Of a stretch of 64,000 nt of DNA, positions 44,064 to 56,528 are shown piece after piece. Every line of letters starts with the position of its first letter. The first letter of the stretch is position 1. A model generated the notes under the pieces. It was given only the letters and a program-made list of their open reading frames with translations. It was not told the DNA's origin and did no database searches. Origin of the DNA: Mongoliimonas terrestris (lineage in GTDB: Bacteria; Pseudomonadota; Alphaproteobacteria; Rhizobiales; Pleomorphomonadaceae); the NCBI RefSeq assembly GCF_001927285.1, contig NZ_MSIG01000007.1:1-64000 (forward strand). Direction: 5' to 3'. A program made the translations under genes and the position numbers.

Positions 44064-44666
44064 TCAGTAGCCCGGGTAAGGGTTCTCTTTCAGAAGCCGC
44101 GCCACATGCACGGTGTTCTTCACCAGCATGCGGTTGGTGGTCGACACCGTCTCCGGCACGGCCTCGAGGTCCTTGAAGTCGGTCCTGCCCATCGCCTCGC
44201 CCACCCAGTAGGACGGGCCGCCGGCCGGAATGGTGAAGCCCACGTCGGCGAGCGCCTGGTAGAGTTCCGCCGACACGTGGTGCGCCCCGTCCTCGTTGCC
44301 GACCACCGCCACCGCCGCCACCTTGCCGTAGGCGGGCGTGCGGCTGGCGTCGTCGGTCTCGCCGAGGAAGGCGTCGAGCCGTTCCAGCACCCGCTTGGAG
44401 ACGCTGGACGGCTGGCCCATCCAGATCGGCGTGCCGATGAGGAGGATGTCGGCGGCCAGCACCTTGGCGCGGATCGCCGGCCAGGCATCGCCGTCGCCCT
44501 CGTCGGACGAAACCCCCGGCTTCACGTCGTGGGCCGCCACCCGGACCACCTCGCCGGTCACGCCCTCCGCCTGGAAGGCGTCGAGGACGAGGGAGAGGAA
44601 GGCGTCGGTGGATGAGGCGCCGGTCGGCTTCAGGGTGCAGTTGAGGGCAAGGAGCGTCAGGGACAT
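44064..44666 (-). CDS. Flavodoxin-fold NAD(P)H oxidoreductase
   Basis: FMN reductase-like protein of 200 residues. It starts MSLTLLALNCTLKPTGASSTDAF, the phosphate-binding region of NADPH-dependent FMN reductases, and contains ILLIGTPIWMGQPSSVSKRVLERLDAF (about 75-101), the WxG flavin-binding loop. The ATG at 44664-44666 lies 35 bases after the Dps stop, so the two genes are probably co-transcribed. A role in redox or iron handling alongside Dps is inference. Confidence 0.88.
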   Translation of the reverse strand: MSLTLLALNCTLKPTGASSTDAFLSLVLDAFQAEGVTGEVVRVAAHDVKPGVSSDEGDGDAWPAIRAKVLAADILLIGTPIWMGQPSSVSKRVLERLDAFLGETDDASRTPAYGKVAAVAVVGNEDGAHHVSAELYQALADVGFTIPAGGPSYWVGEAMGRTDFKDLEAVPETVSTTNRMLVKNTVHVARLLKENPYPGY

Positions 44667-44701
44667 TGCTTTGGGTCTCTTCGACGAGGGGGAGCGGCGG
44701 G

Positions 44702-45226
44702 TCAGGCGTGGCCGGGGCGGACCCGGGCGGCCTCGAACAGGAACCAGGCGCGCTTCTCCGCCTGATCGATCAGCTCTTCCAGGAGGCTCGCAGTGCCGAC
44801 GTCCTCGTGCTCGTCGCAAAGGCCGTGGGTCTCGCGCAGGTGCGCCACGAAGTCCTTGGTGTCGCCGTGCAACTCGGCCAGCATGTCCTGCGGGTCCACA
44901 TAGTCCGCGTCATTGTCCTCCAGGCGCTGCAGCCGGCCCACGTGGCCGATGGAGCGCAGCGTGGTGCCGCCGATCTTGCGCACGCGCTCGGCGATCTCGT
45001 CGGTGCTCGCCAGGATCTCGGCCGCCTGCTCCTCGAAGAGCAGGTGGTAGTCGCGAAAGTGCGGCCCGCTCACGTGCCAGTGGAAATTCTTGGTCTTCAT
45101 GTAGAGCGCGAAGGTGTCGGCAAGGAGCGCGTTCAGCGCCGCCGAGACATCGCGCGTGGCGTTGTCGGAGAGATCCGACGGGGTGGCGAGTTCGGGGCGG
45201 ACGCGGGTGGTGGTCGACTTGGCCAT
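44702..45226 (-). CDS. dps: Dps family DNA-binding ferritin-like protein
   Basis: Stress-protective mini-ferritin of 174 residues that stores iron and consumes H2O2. The ferroxidase motif is complete: KNFHWHVSGPHFRDYHLLFEEQ (His, His, Asp and Glu ligands), followed by DEIAERVRKIGG. The N-terminus (AKSTTTRVRPELATP) is polar and basic as in DNA-binding Dps. The start is the ATG at 45224-45226. An EcfG-type promoter lies about 120-140 bases upstream. Confidence 0.96.
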   Translation of the reverse strand: MAKSTTTRVRPELATPSDLSDNATRDVSAALNALLADTFALYMKTKNFHWHVSGPHFRDYHLLFEEQAAEILASTDEIAERVRKIGGTTLRSIGHVGRLQRLEDNDADYVDPQDMLAELHGDTKDFVAHLRETHGLCDEHEDVGTASLLEELIDQAEKRAWFLFEAARVRPGHA

Positions 45227-45342
45227 GGACGGGACGTCCCTCGGTTCGTTGCGGCGGGCGATGAAGGGGTGCGGCGGGCGTCGGCACCCCGGTGGCGTCG
45301 CCGATGGTGGGATGCCTGGACGGCGGTGATGATCGGAGCGGC

Positions 45343-45368
45343 AACGCGCCGTCCCGCTCCGCTGTTCC
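45343..45368 (-). promoter_or_regulatory. EcfG-type promoter of dps
   Basis: On the minus strand GGAAC (45368-45364), 17 bases, CGTT (45346-45343). It points toward dps, about 117 bases before the start codon. dps genes are frequent EcfG targets in alphaproteobacteria, which supports the call. Confidence 0.7.
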
Positions 45369-45508
45369 GACCATCCGGCATCGATTTCGCTCACGCTTTC
45401 GCGAACCCGGCGGATCCGCCGGCGCGTTCGCGCGTTGATGGCGGTCCGTTCCCTTTAAGAACGGCGACCCGTCCCGGGTCCTTCTCCATCCCCTTGGGTG
45501 ACGCTTTC

Positions 45509-47512
45509 ATGGACTCCGACATCGCCGTTTCGGACGACGGCCGCGCGTCCGGCCGCCGGAACGTGGTGGACACCACCGCCCTCGTCGCCCTCTGCCTGAT
45601 GATCGTGGCGGTGCTCTCCGTCGCCCGCGAACTCCTGGTGCCGCTGGCGCTCGCCATCCTGCTCAGCTTCGTGCTTGCCCCGCTGGTGCGGCTCCTGCGC
45701 GCCGCCGGCCTGCCGCGCGCGTTCGCGGTGGTGATGTCCGTGCTCTCCGCCTTCGCGCTCCTCTTCGCGCTCGGCTGGCTGATCACCGCCCAGGTCTCCG
45801 AACTCGTGCGCGACCTGCCCCGCTACCAGGACACGGTGCAGGCGAAGATCACGTCGCTGAAGGGGGCCACCGCCACCAGCGAGGCGCTTCGCCAGGTGTC
45901 GGGCTTCCTCGACACGGTCGGCGCCGAGCTGGAGACCGCGGCCCCGGAGGAGGCGCCCGCCGCCGGCGCCGCGCCGGCGGCCCCGCGGCCGCTGCCCGTC
46001 CAGGTGCTTGAGCCGCAGCCCGGGCCGCTCTCCACCCTGGCGGCGCTGATCGCCCCGCTCCTGCACCCGTTCGCCATCACGGGCATCGTCATCATCTTCG
46101 TCATCTTCATCCTCCTGCAGCGGGAGGATCTCAGGAACCGCTTCATCCGCCTGATCGGCACCCGCGACCTGCAGCGCACCACCGACGCCCTCGACGACGC
46201 CGCGCGGCGGTTGAGCCGTCTCCTCCTCATCCAGCTCGCCATGAACACCCTGTTCGGCATCGCCATCGGGGCGGGCCTCTGGCTGATCGGCGTGCCCATC
46301 CCGGTGCTCTGGGGCATCCTCGCCGCCGTCATGCGCTTCGTGCCCTACGTGGGTGCCGTCATCAGCGCGGCCCTGCCGCTCGCGCTCGCCGCGGCGGTCG
46401 ATCCCGGCTGGTCCATGCTGATGTGGACGGCCATCCTCTTTGCTATCATCGAGCCGGCGGTCGGCCACTTCATCGAGCCGCTCGCCTACGGGCGCACCAC
46501 CGGCCTCTCGCCCGTCGCCGTCGTGGTGGCGGCCACCTTCTGGACCTGGCTCTGGGGGCCGATCGGCCTCATCCTCGCCACCCCGCTCACGGTCTGCCTG
46601 GTGGTCATCGGCCGCCACGTGAAGGGCCTCTCCTTCCTCGAAGTGCTGCTCGGCGACCGGCCGGCCCTGTCGCCGCCGCAGCTCTTCTACCAGCGGGCGC
46701 TCGCCGGCGACGCGGCCGAGATGGTGGGCGTCGCCGAGGAGGTGCTGCGCGCCCGCTCGCTCAGCGAATACTACGACCAGATCGCCGTGCCGGGCCTGCG
46801 CCTCGCCCTCGACGACAGCGAGCGCGGCCTCCTCGGCGACGACCGGGCGCGCCGAATCCGCGCCACCGTGGAGGACCTGGTGGAGGACCTCGACGGCTAC
46901 GACGACGTGCAGCCGGACGGCATCCGTCCGCCCGGCCCGGAAGGCGCCGCCGCCCTGGAGGCGACCGCGGACCGGCCGGAGGTGGCCGTGCTCGCCCCGG
47001 ACGGTCTTGCCGACGACTGGCGCGGCGAGGCGTCCGTGCTGGCCGTCGCGGCGGAAAGCCCGCTCGACGAGGCGGCCGCCCTGATGCTCCGCCAGCTGAT
47101 CGCCAAGCACGGCATCTCGGCCCGCGCCGAGGCGGCGGACGCGCTCTCGGCCCGCCGGGTGTTCCAGCTCGGCGCCTCCGGCACCCGGCTCGTCTGCCTC
47201 GTCGCCATGGGCGCCGCACGGCCGCTGCCGCTCCGCCATGCCGCAAGGCGCCTGCGCCGCCGCCTGCCCGGCGTGCGCGTCGTCCTCCTCACGCCCGGCG
47301 AGGCCGCCGGCGGCCGTCTCTCCGCCGCCGACGTGGGCGTCGACGAGACCGCCGCGAGCTTCCAGGAGGCCCTCGGCCTCATCGTCGCCGCCGCCGGCCG
47401 GCCGCCGGAAGCCCGCGTGTCCGCTTCGGCGGAGGGGGCCGCGGCGGATCTGGCGTCCGCCGACGCGGCCATCGGCCCGCAGGCCCCGCCGGTCGTCCGG
47501 CAGCGCGTCTGA
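45509..47512 (+). CDS. AI-2E family transporter with long C-terminal extension
   Basis: Inner-membrane protein of 667 residues. The first ~370 residues are the PerM/AI-2E permease domain, with about seven or eight membrane segments and the family motifs VPLALAILLSFVLAPLVRLL (residues about 40-60) and WGPIGLILATPLTVCLVV near 345. The other ~290 residues are cytoplasmic and include a segment VFQLGASGTRLVCLVAMG that looks like an alpha/beta fold. Typical family members are 340-400 residues, so the tail is extra. Its start (ATG 45509) was set by the permease N-terminus; transport substrate is unknown. Confidence 0.9.
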   Translation: MDSDIAVSDDGRASGRRNVVDTTALVALCLMIVAVLSVARELLVPLALAILLSFVLAPLVRLLRAAGLPRAFAVVMSVLSAFALLFALGWLITAQVSELVRDLPRYQDTVQAKITSLKGATATSEALRQVSGFLDTVGAELETAAPEEAPAAGAAPAAPRPLPVQVLEPQPGPLSTLAALIAPLLHPFAITGIVIIFVIFILLQREDLRNRFIRLIGTRDLQRTTDALDDAARRLSRLLLIQLAMNTLFGIAIGAGLWLIGVPIPVLWGILAAVMRFVPYVGAVISAALPLALAAAVDPGWSMLMWTAILFAIIEPAVGHFIEPLAYGRTTGLSPVAVVVAATFWTWLWGPIGLILATPLTVCLVVIGRHVKGLSFLEVLLGDRPALSPPQLFYQRALAGDAAEMVGVAEEVLRARSLSEYYDQIAVPGLRLALDDSERGLLGDDRARRIRATVEDLVEDLDGYDDVQPDGIRPPGPEGAAALEATADRPEVAVLAPDGLADDWRGEASVLAVAAESPLDEAAALMLRQLIAKHGISARAEAADALSARRVFQLGASGTRLVCLVAMGAARPLPLRHAARRLRRRLPGVRVVLLTPGEAAGGRLSAADVGVDETAASFQEALGLIVAAAGRPPEARVSASAEGAAADLASADAAIGPQAPPVVRQRV

Positions 47513-47639
47513 GCCGGCGCGCGTCTCGGGCCTTCAAGCCGCCCAGATCGGATGGTGCAAGAGGGCCCTTCCGATAGGCGGCCCTCGGGGGCCGCACCGC
47601 GCCGGCCCTTTGGCGCCGCACGAGGAGAGACACAGCATC

Positions 47640-49100
47640 GTGCCGTTCCGGATCCGCCGCCCGGCCCTTCTTCTCCTCGCCGCCGTCCTTGCGGCGGGCC
47701 TCCCGCTCGGGCCGGCCCGTTCGCAGGACTTCGACCCCTGGGCCTTCCCCGGCGGCCGGGTGATCGACCCGCCGGTCGACCGCGCGCCGCTCGCCCCGCC
47801 CGACGGCTGGGGCTCCGGCCCCTACGACGGCCCGGACGACGGCTTTTCCGAGGAACCGCCCGGTCCGCCCGACGACCGTTTCGACCCGGAAGGCCTGCCC
47901 GAGGACTCGTTCGACCCCGAACCCCTCGAGCCCGAGCCCCTCGAGCCCGAACCCTTCGACCCTTACGCGACAGATCCTGGCGCCATCGACCCTTACGCCG
48001 ACGACCCCGACGCGCCCGAAGCCCCGCTCCCCGGCGAGCCCACCCCGCCGGCCGACGCCGGCGACCCGCCCGCCGCGCCGCCCTCCGCCGCCCCCGCCGC
48101 GCCGGAGACCCGCGTCCCGGAAGTCGCCGCCCCGGCGACGCCCGGTGTCGCGGCTCGCCCGACGCTTGCCCCGGCGGCGCTGATCGAGGCCGTGCTGGCG
48201 GCCCGCTTCGCCGTCGACGCCGACCTCGGCAACCGGGTGCCGGGCAAGCTCGCCCAGAGCCCGCTGGTGGTGAAGATGCAGATTCTCCTCGACCGGGCGG
48301 GTCTCTCGCCCGGCGTCATCGACGGCTACATGGGCCTCAACGTGCAGAAGGCGATCGTCGCCTTCGAGGCCAAGCACGGGCTGCCGGTGGACGGCCTGAT
48401 GGACGGCGCGGTCTGGTCGGCCCTCGCCCTCTACGAGACCGAGCCGGTCCTCGGGTCCTACACCCTCACCGAGGCGGACGTCGCCGGCCCGTTCGTGCCG
48501 CACCTGCCGTCGGACTACGGCGAGATGGCGAGGCTCCCCGGCCTCTCCTACCGGGACGCCGCCGAGATGCTGGCCGAACGCACCCACATGGACCTGGAAT
48601 TCCTCCTCCAGATCAACCCTGGCGCCGACTTCACCCGCGCCGGCACCGTGGTCACCGTGGCGGCGCCCGGCCGGCCGGCGCGCACCAAGGTGGCGCACGT
48701 GGTGGCCGACAAGCGGTCCAAGCAGGTGGTCGGCTATGACGCCGAAGGCCGCATCGTGGTCGCCTACCCGGCCACCATCGGCAGCGCCAGCCTGCCGTCG
48801 CCCATCGGCCGGCACGTGGTGGAGGGCGTCGCCATCAACCCGGACTACTGGTACCGCCCCGACGTCAACTTCGTGCAGGGCAACAACCGCAAGGCCCTCC
48901 GCCTGCCGCCCGGTCCGAACGGCCCGGTCGGATCGGTCTGGATCGACCTCAGCGCGCCCACCTACGGCATCCACGGCACGCCGAACCCGGACGCCATCGA
49001 CAAGGGCTTCAGCCACGGCTGCGTCCGGCTCACCAACTGGGACGCCGACGAACTCGCCCATCTGGTGGCCAAGGGCGTTCCGGTGGATTTCGTCGACTGA
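47640..49100 (+). CDS. L,D-transpeptidase with proline/acid-rich linker
   Basis: Periplasmic peptidoglycan cross-linking enzyme of 486 residues. Order: signal peptide (about 1-29), a long Pro/Glu/Asp-rich region (30-185) with EPLEPEP tandem repeats (around 47920-47960), a peptidoglycan-binding domain (about 205-275), a LysM-like region (about 300-345), and a YkuD catalytic domain with HGTPN and the active-site SHGCVR (Ser458, His459, Gly460, Cys461). The start is a GTG at 47640 with GAGGAG upstream, giving a proper signal peptide. The linker could span the periplasm; its acidity is unusual. Confidence 0.93.
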   Translation: MPFRIRRPALLLLAAVLAAGLPLGPARSQDFDPWAFPGGRVIDPPVDRAPLAPPDGWGSGPYDGPDDGFSEEPPGPPDDRFDPEGLPEDSFDPEPLEPEPLEPEPFDPYATDPGAIDPYADDPDAPEAPLPGEPTPPADAGDPPAAPPSAAPAAPETRVPEVAAPATPGVAARPTLAPAALIEAVLAARFAVDADLGNRVPGKLAQSPLVVKMQILLDRAGLSPGVIDGYMGLNVQKAIVAFEAKHGLPVDGLMDGAVWSALALYETEPVLGSYTLTEADVAGPFVPHLPSDYGEMARLPGLSYRDAAEMLAERTHMDLEFLLQINPGADFTRAGTVVTVAAPGRPARTKVAHVVADKRSKQVVGYDAEGRIVVAYPATIGSASLPSPIGRHVVEGVAINPDYWYRPDVNFVQGNNRKALRLPPGPNGPVGSVWIDLSAPTYGIHGTPNPDAIDKGFSHGCVRLTNWDADELAHLVAKGVPVDFVD

Positions 49101-49296
49101 TACCCGGCTCTTCAGCTTGGCACGACCCCGCGCCCGAACCGGCGCCGACCCGTCGGGCCGCGCCCCGGGGGAGGACCGATCCGGTCCCGCGCGCGGCCGG
49201 ACGGCGGCCTCGCGCGCCGGCCTCCTTCGCACTGCGAAAGGGCGCGTCTTGTTCCGATCCGCATAAGTCTTCTTTGATGCATCATGCATACGAAGG

Positions 49297-50925
49297 GTGA
49301 TCCGCTGGCTCAACCGGTTCGATCATCCCATGGTTCTGAAAAGACTTTTCGCCGTTCGATCCGCACTTCAGGCTGTCATCGGCGATCGTCGCGGTAATGT
49401 CGGGCTGATCTTCGCGCTGACCGTCATCCCGGTCGCCATGGCGACCGGCGCGGCGATCGACTACGGCCACGCCACGCGCGAGCAGAGCCGGCTGCAGAGC
49501 GCGCTCGACATGGGCACGCTCGCCGCCCTCGGGTCCGCCACGCCGACCACCACCACCGCCGAGGCGCGCGCCGTCATGGAGCGCTACATCGCCGGCGACT
49601 TCGGGTCCGGCTACACGGTGGAAAGCTTCGAGGCCTCGCTCGGCCGCACCGGCGAGCGGCTCGTGCGGGCGCGGGTGACGGCGAACGTGCCGACCAGCTT
49701 CCTCTCGCTTGCGGGGCTGCGCCAAGTGCCGGTGGCGGCCACGTCGGAGACCCGGATCGGCGACGACGAGATCGAGATCGTCATGGTGCTCGACAACTCC
49801 GGCTCCATGAAGGACGACAACAAGATCGGCCGTCTGCGCGATGCCGCCAAGAGCCTGGTGACGACCGTGGAGGGCGAGGCGCGGGGCAAGGTGCGCTACG
49901 GCCTCGTGCCGTTCGCCGCCCTCGTCAACGTGGGCAGCACCCGGTCGGGGGCGAGCTGGATCGACACCAGCGCCACCTCGCCGGTGCACGCCACCCATTT
50001 CGACAAGACCATCAGCCGCCTGACGCTCTATTCCAAGATGAAGGGCACCACCTGGGGCGGCTGCGTGGAGGCGCGCCCGAACGGCCACGACGTCACCGAC
50101 GCGGCGCCCACCAGCGCCGACAAGGCCACCCTGTTCGTACCGTCCTTCGCGCCCGACGAGCCGGACCCGGAGGAGGTCTGCAACACCTTCTACGGCTACA
50201 AATACTGCCGCCAGGTGGCAAATTATGAGAATAGCTACCTGAAGGACGACGGCGGCTCCACCTGCACGGCCGTCTCGTCCACCACCAGCGACACCGTCCG
50301 CCAGTCCGCCACCTGCAAGTACATGGGTACCACGCCGGCCTCCACGGCCGTCGGCGCCGGTCCGAACCGCATGTGCGACAGCCGGCCGATCCAGCCGCTC
50401 ACCAGCGACACCGTGGTGATCGAGACGGCCATCGGGGCGATGATCGCCCAGGGCGGCACCAACATCGCCGAGGGCCTCGCCTGGGGCTGGCGGGTCGTCT
50501 CGCCCGGCGAGCCCTTCACCGAGGGCAAGGCCTACGGCTCCCGCGGCGTCCGCAAGGTGATCGTGCTGATGACAGACGGCGAGAACCAGATGATCGGCGT
50601 CTCCAACACCAAGAACGTCAACCGGTCCTACTACTCGGCCTACGGCTTTGCGGCCGACAACCGGCTCGGCACCACCTCGCGCGACGGCACCGTGCTGAAG
50701 GGGGCGATCGACAGCCGGCTTGCCACCACCTGCACCAACGTGAAGGCGGCGGGCATCGACATCTACACCATCACCTACGACCTCACCGACACGACCACGC
50801 GGGCGTTGATGCGCGCCTGCGCCACCAGCACCAGCCACGCCTACTTCCCGTCCACCAGCGACAACCTGACGAGCGTGTTCCAGGCGATCGGCCGCTCGGT
50901 CGGCAAGATCCGCCTCGCCGAGTGA
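49297..50925 (+). CDS. TadG-like pilus protein with von Willebrand A domain
   Basis: A 542-residue protein. Near the N-terminus is a type IV-like TadE/TadG signature: RRGNVGLIFALTVIPVAMATGAAIDYG (about 30-57), a membrane anchor. A von Willebrand A domain follows with an intact metal site DNSGSM at residue 166 and IVLMTDGENQ near residue 425. Between them is a large Cys-containing insertion (about 235-360) with six or more cysteines. No other Tad genes are in view, so it is an orphan copy. Start is uncertain: GTG at 49297 or ATG at 49330, neither with a good ribosome site. Confidence 0.88.
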   Translation: MIRWLNRFDHPMVLKRLFAVRSALQAVIGDRRGNVGLIFALTVIPVAMATGAAIDYGHATREQSRLQSALDMGTLAALGSATPTTTTAEARAVMERYIAGDFGSGYTVESFEASLGRTGERLVRARVTANVPTSFLSLAGLRQVPVAATSETRIGDDEIEIVMVLDNSGSMKDDNKIGRLRDAAKSLVTTVEGEARGKVRYGLVPFAALVNVGSTRSGASWIDTSATSPVHATHFDKTISRLTLYSKMKGTTWGGCVEARPNGHDVTDAAPTSADKATLFVPSFAPDEPDPEEVCNTFYGYKYCRQVANYENSYLKDDGGSTCTAVSSTTSDTVRQSATCKYMGTTPASTAVGAGPNRMCDSRPIQPLTSDTVVIETAIGAMIAQGGTNIAEGLAWGWRVVSPGEPFTEGKAYGSRGVRKVIVLMTDGENQMIGVSNTKNVNRSYYSAYGFAADNRLGTTSRDGTVLKGAIDSRLATTCTNVKAAGIDIYTITYDLTDTTTRALMRACATSTSHAYFPSTSDNLTSVFQAIGRSVGKIRLAE

Positions 50926-50945
50926 CCGCGTCGGAGCGGCCGGTC

Positions 50946-50982
50946 GCCCGTCCCGGTCTGGCGGAGTACGACCGGGACGGGC
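50946..50982. terminator. Bidirectional hairpin between convergent genes
   Basis: A 12-bp perfect inverted repeat (50946-50957 and 50971-50982) with a 13-base loop, in the 63-base gap between the TadG-like gene and glgB. It could end both transcripts. There are no T-runs. Confidence 0.6.
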
Positions 50983-50988
50983 GGGATG

Positions 50989-53201
<2,213 letters not shown>

Positions 53202-53202
<1 letters not shown>

Positions 53203-56200
53203 CAGGTCTGTCCTTTCTCTGAAAGCAGGCGGCCGGCGATGGCGGCAAGGCCGCGGAGCGGAATGGCGAGCCATTTCGGCCGGTTGGCGGCCTCGTAGCG
53301 CACCTCGTAGGCGACCTTCTCCAGGCGGAAGAGCTCCAGGAGCGCGCCCTCGGCGTCGGCACCCACCCATGGGTGCTCCGCCTCGGCGAGCGCCGACCGG
53401 TAGCCGCCCAGCACCGCCGCCTCCGCGTCGGCGCGGAAGCGGTCGAGGAGGGCGTCGCGCCGGTCGCGGACCACCGGGTTGGCGTCCTCGTCCGGCAGCG
53501 GCACGGTGGCGGCCGCATAGTCGAGCGAACGCAGGAGCCCGGCGACGTCGCGGATCGGGCTCGATTTCGACCGCCGGTCGTCGAGCGAGCGGGCCGGCTC
53601 GCCCTCGAAGTCGATCAGGAAGGCGTCGCCTTGCGCCACCAGGATCTGGCCGAGGTGGAAGTCGCCGTGGATGCGGGTGGCGAGCGCGCCGCGGCCCGCC
53701 TCCGCCAGCCGGTCCACCGCCGCCTCGATGGCGGCCCGGTCGGCGAGCACCCGGTCGATCGCCGCCTTCAGGCCTTCGTCCTCGCCCGCGTCTTGGGCCG
53801 CGAGCACGTCGAACGCGCCGGAGAGCTGGCCGCGGGCGCTGTCGGCGATCGCGGCGATCTCCGCGTCCCCCATCACCACCGGCGCGAAGGCCGGGTCGTC
53901 GGAGGGTCGGGCGAGCACCGCGTGCAGTTCGCCGAGGCGGCGGCCGAGCACGCGGGCAAAGCTCGCCGCGCTCTCGAACACCCCGTCGGCCCGTCCGCCG
54001 GAGGGCGGCGCGCCGCCGTCGCCGGCGTTGGCGCCGGTGAGGAGCGCGTCCTCCATGGCTCGCTTCAGGGTCTCCATCATCCAGGTCCAGGCGTCGCCCT
54101 GGTTGCGGATGAAGCCCTGCACCACGATCAGCATGTGGCAGGTGCCGTCGCCGTCGAAGCGCGCCACCGATCCGATCAGCGGCGCCGTGTTGGCATAGCC
54201 CGCCTCGGTCAGGTGGCGGGTCATCTCCACCTCCGGGTGGATGCCCCCGAAGGTGTGGCGCACCACCTTCACCACCACCTTGTCGCCGAGGATGAGCGAG
54301 GAGTTGGACTGCTCCGCCGACAGCCACTTGATCTCCGCGTCGGCCGGGATGTCGAGACCCTCCACCCGGCTCGTCGGCATGAAGCGGATCTCGCCGCCGT
54401 CCGCCGCCACCGTGGTCTTCAGGCCGAGATGGCGGATCACGCCGCGGGCGAGCGCCTCGCCGGAGAAGGCGTCGGTGAGGAAGCCCACCTTGCGCACCTG
54501 CCGCACCCGGGCGAGCGCCAACTGCTGGGGCAGCGGCGGCGCGTTCGCCTCCTCCCAGGAAATCTCCAAGGGCATCAGGTAGTGCTCGGTGCGGTCGGGC
54601 AGCGCCGCCTCGATGTCGGCCAGCACGACCCCGGTGTCCGGGATGGCCGCGAGCCCCGCGATGCGGGCGCCCGCAAGCGCCTCGTTCTTGGCCCCGAACC
54701 AGCGCCGCATGGGCAGGTAGGCCGGCAGGATCTCGCTCTCCAGCACCTTGCGGTGCTTGGCCTCGGCGATCTCCTCGATGCCCTTGCGAAGGACCAGCGT
54801 GGTGAACTCCGGCAGCTGCTGCGGCGCCGTCACGTGCCAGGCGGGCTGTGCCGCCTCGGTCATCAGCTCGAACCAGTAGAAGCCGTAGGGCGGCAGGGTC
54901 AGCAGATAGGTGAGCTGGCCGATCGGCGGGAAGGGCGATCCGCCGGTCATCTCCACCGGCACCCGGCCGGCGAAGGCGGAGAGGTCCAGCTCCACCGCCT
55001 GCGGCGTCCGCGACAGGTTGACCACGCAGAGGATGGTCTCCTCCCCGTGCTCGCGCAGATACGCGAGGATCTTGCGGTTGCCCGGGTAGAGGAAGCGCAG
55101 CGTGCCGCGGCCGAACGCCTGCCGCTGGCGCCGGAGCGCCAGCATCCGCCGCATCCAGTTGAGAAGCGAGTGCGGGTCGCGGCTCTGGGCCTCCACGTTC
55201 ACGGCCTCGAAGCCGTAGAGCGGGTCCATGATGGACGGAAGCACCAGGTTGGCCGGGTCCGCGCGCGAGAAGCCGCCGTTGCGGTCCGGGCTCCACTGCA
55301 TCGGCGTGCGCACCCCGTCCCGGTCGCCCAGGTGGATGTTGTCGCCCATGCCGATCTCGTCGCCGTAATAGATGACGGGCGTCCCCGGCATGGAAAGGAG
55401 CAGCGCGTTCATCAGCTCGATGCGCCGCCGGTCCCGCTCCAGGAGCGGCGCCAGCCGTCGGCGGATGCCGAGGTTGATGCGCGCCCGCCGGTCGGCGGCG
55501 TAGAAGTTCCAGAGGTAGTCGCGCTCCTGGTCGGTCACCATCTCGAGCGTCAGCTCGTCATGGTTCCTGAGGAAGATCGCCCACTGGCAGCTCTCCGGGA
55601 TCTCCGGCGTCTGCCGCATGATGTCGGTGATCGGGAAGCGGTCCTCCTTGGCGATCGCCATGTACATGCGCGGCATCAGCGGGAAGTGGAACGCCATGTG
55701 GCATTCGTCCTCGTCGCCGAAATACTCCTGCGTGTCCTCCGGCCACTGGTTGGCCTCGGCAAGCAGCATCCGGTCCGGATAGTGCGCGTCGAGCTCGGCG
55801 CGGATCTTCTTCAGGACCTGGTGGGTCTCCGGCAGGTTTTCGTTGTTGGTGCCCTCCCGCTCGACCAGATACGGGATGGCGTCGAGCCGGAGCCCGTCCA
55901 CCCCGAGGTCCAGCCAGAAGTGCATCACGTTGAGGACGGCTTTCAGCACCTGCGGGTTGTCGAAGTTGAGGTCCGGCTGGTGGCTGTAGAAGCGGTGCCA
56001 GAAATAGGCACCGGCCACCGGGTCCCAGGTCCAGTTCGACTTTTCCGTGTCGAGGAAGATGATCCGCGTCTCCGGATACTTCTGGTCGCTGTCCGACCAG
56101 ACGTAGAAATTGCGGTGGTTGGAGCCGGGCTTGGCCTGCCGCGCCCGCTGGAACCAGGGGTGCTGGTCGGAGGTGTGGTTGATGACGAGCTCGGTGATCA

Positions 56201-56525
56201 CCCGCATGCCGCGGGCGTGCGCCTCGCGGATGAAGCGCTTGGCGTCCTGCATGGTGCCGTAGTCGGACGACACCTCCTTGTATTCGGCGATGTCATAGCC
56301 GTCGTCGCGCCGCGGCGACGGGTAGAAGGGCAGGATCCAGATCGTGTTCACGCCGAGGCTGGCGATGTAGTCGAGCTTGGCGATCAGCCCCTGGAAGTCG
56401 CCGATGCCGTCGTTGTTGCCGTCGAAGAAGGACTTCACGTGAAGCTGGTAGATGACCGCATCCTTGTACCAGAGCGGATCGTGCCCGATCGTCGTGGTCG
56501 AGGTCGGTTTGGTGCCGTCCGCCAT
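53202..56525 (-). CDS. treS: Trehalose synthase-maltokinase fusion (TreS-Mak)
   Basis: A 1107-residue two-domain enzyme. Residues about 10-560 form the GH13 trehalose synthase (trehalose to maltose), with [26 protein letters not shown] region, [11 protein letters not shown] and [12 protein letters not shown]. Residues about 600-1105 form the maltokinase that phosphorylates maltose to maltose-1-phosphate, with [15 protein letters not shown] and the kinase active-site region [15 protein letters not shown]. The fusion is known in rhizobia and some actinobacteria. It couples directly to GlgE, whose substrate is maltose-1-phosphate. Confidence 0.95.
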
Positions 56526-56528
56526 GGA

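Noticed and set aside
49307..49314. AACCGGTT near the start of the TadG-like gene as a second LacI operator
   Set aside because: Only 8 bp are palindromic and it lies inside or at the start of the coding sequence without a promoter; likely chance.
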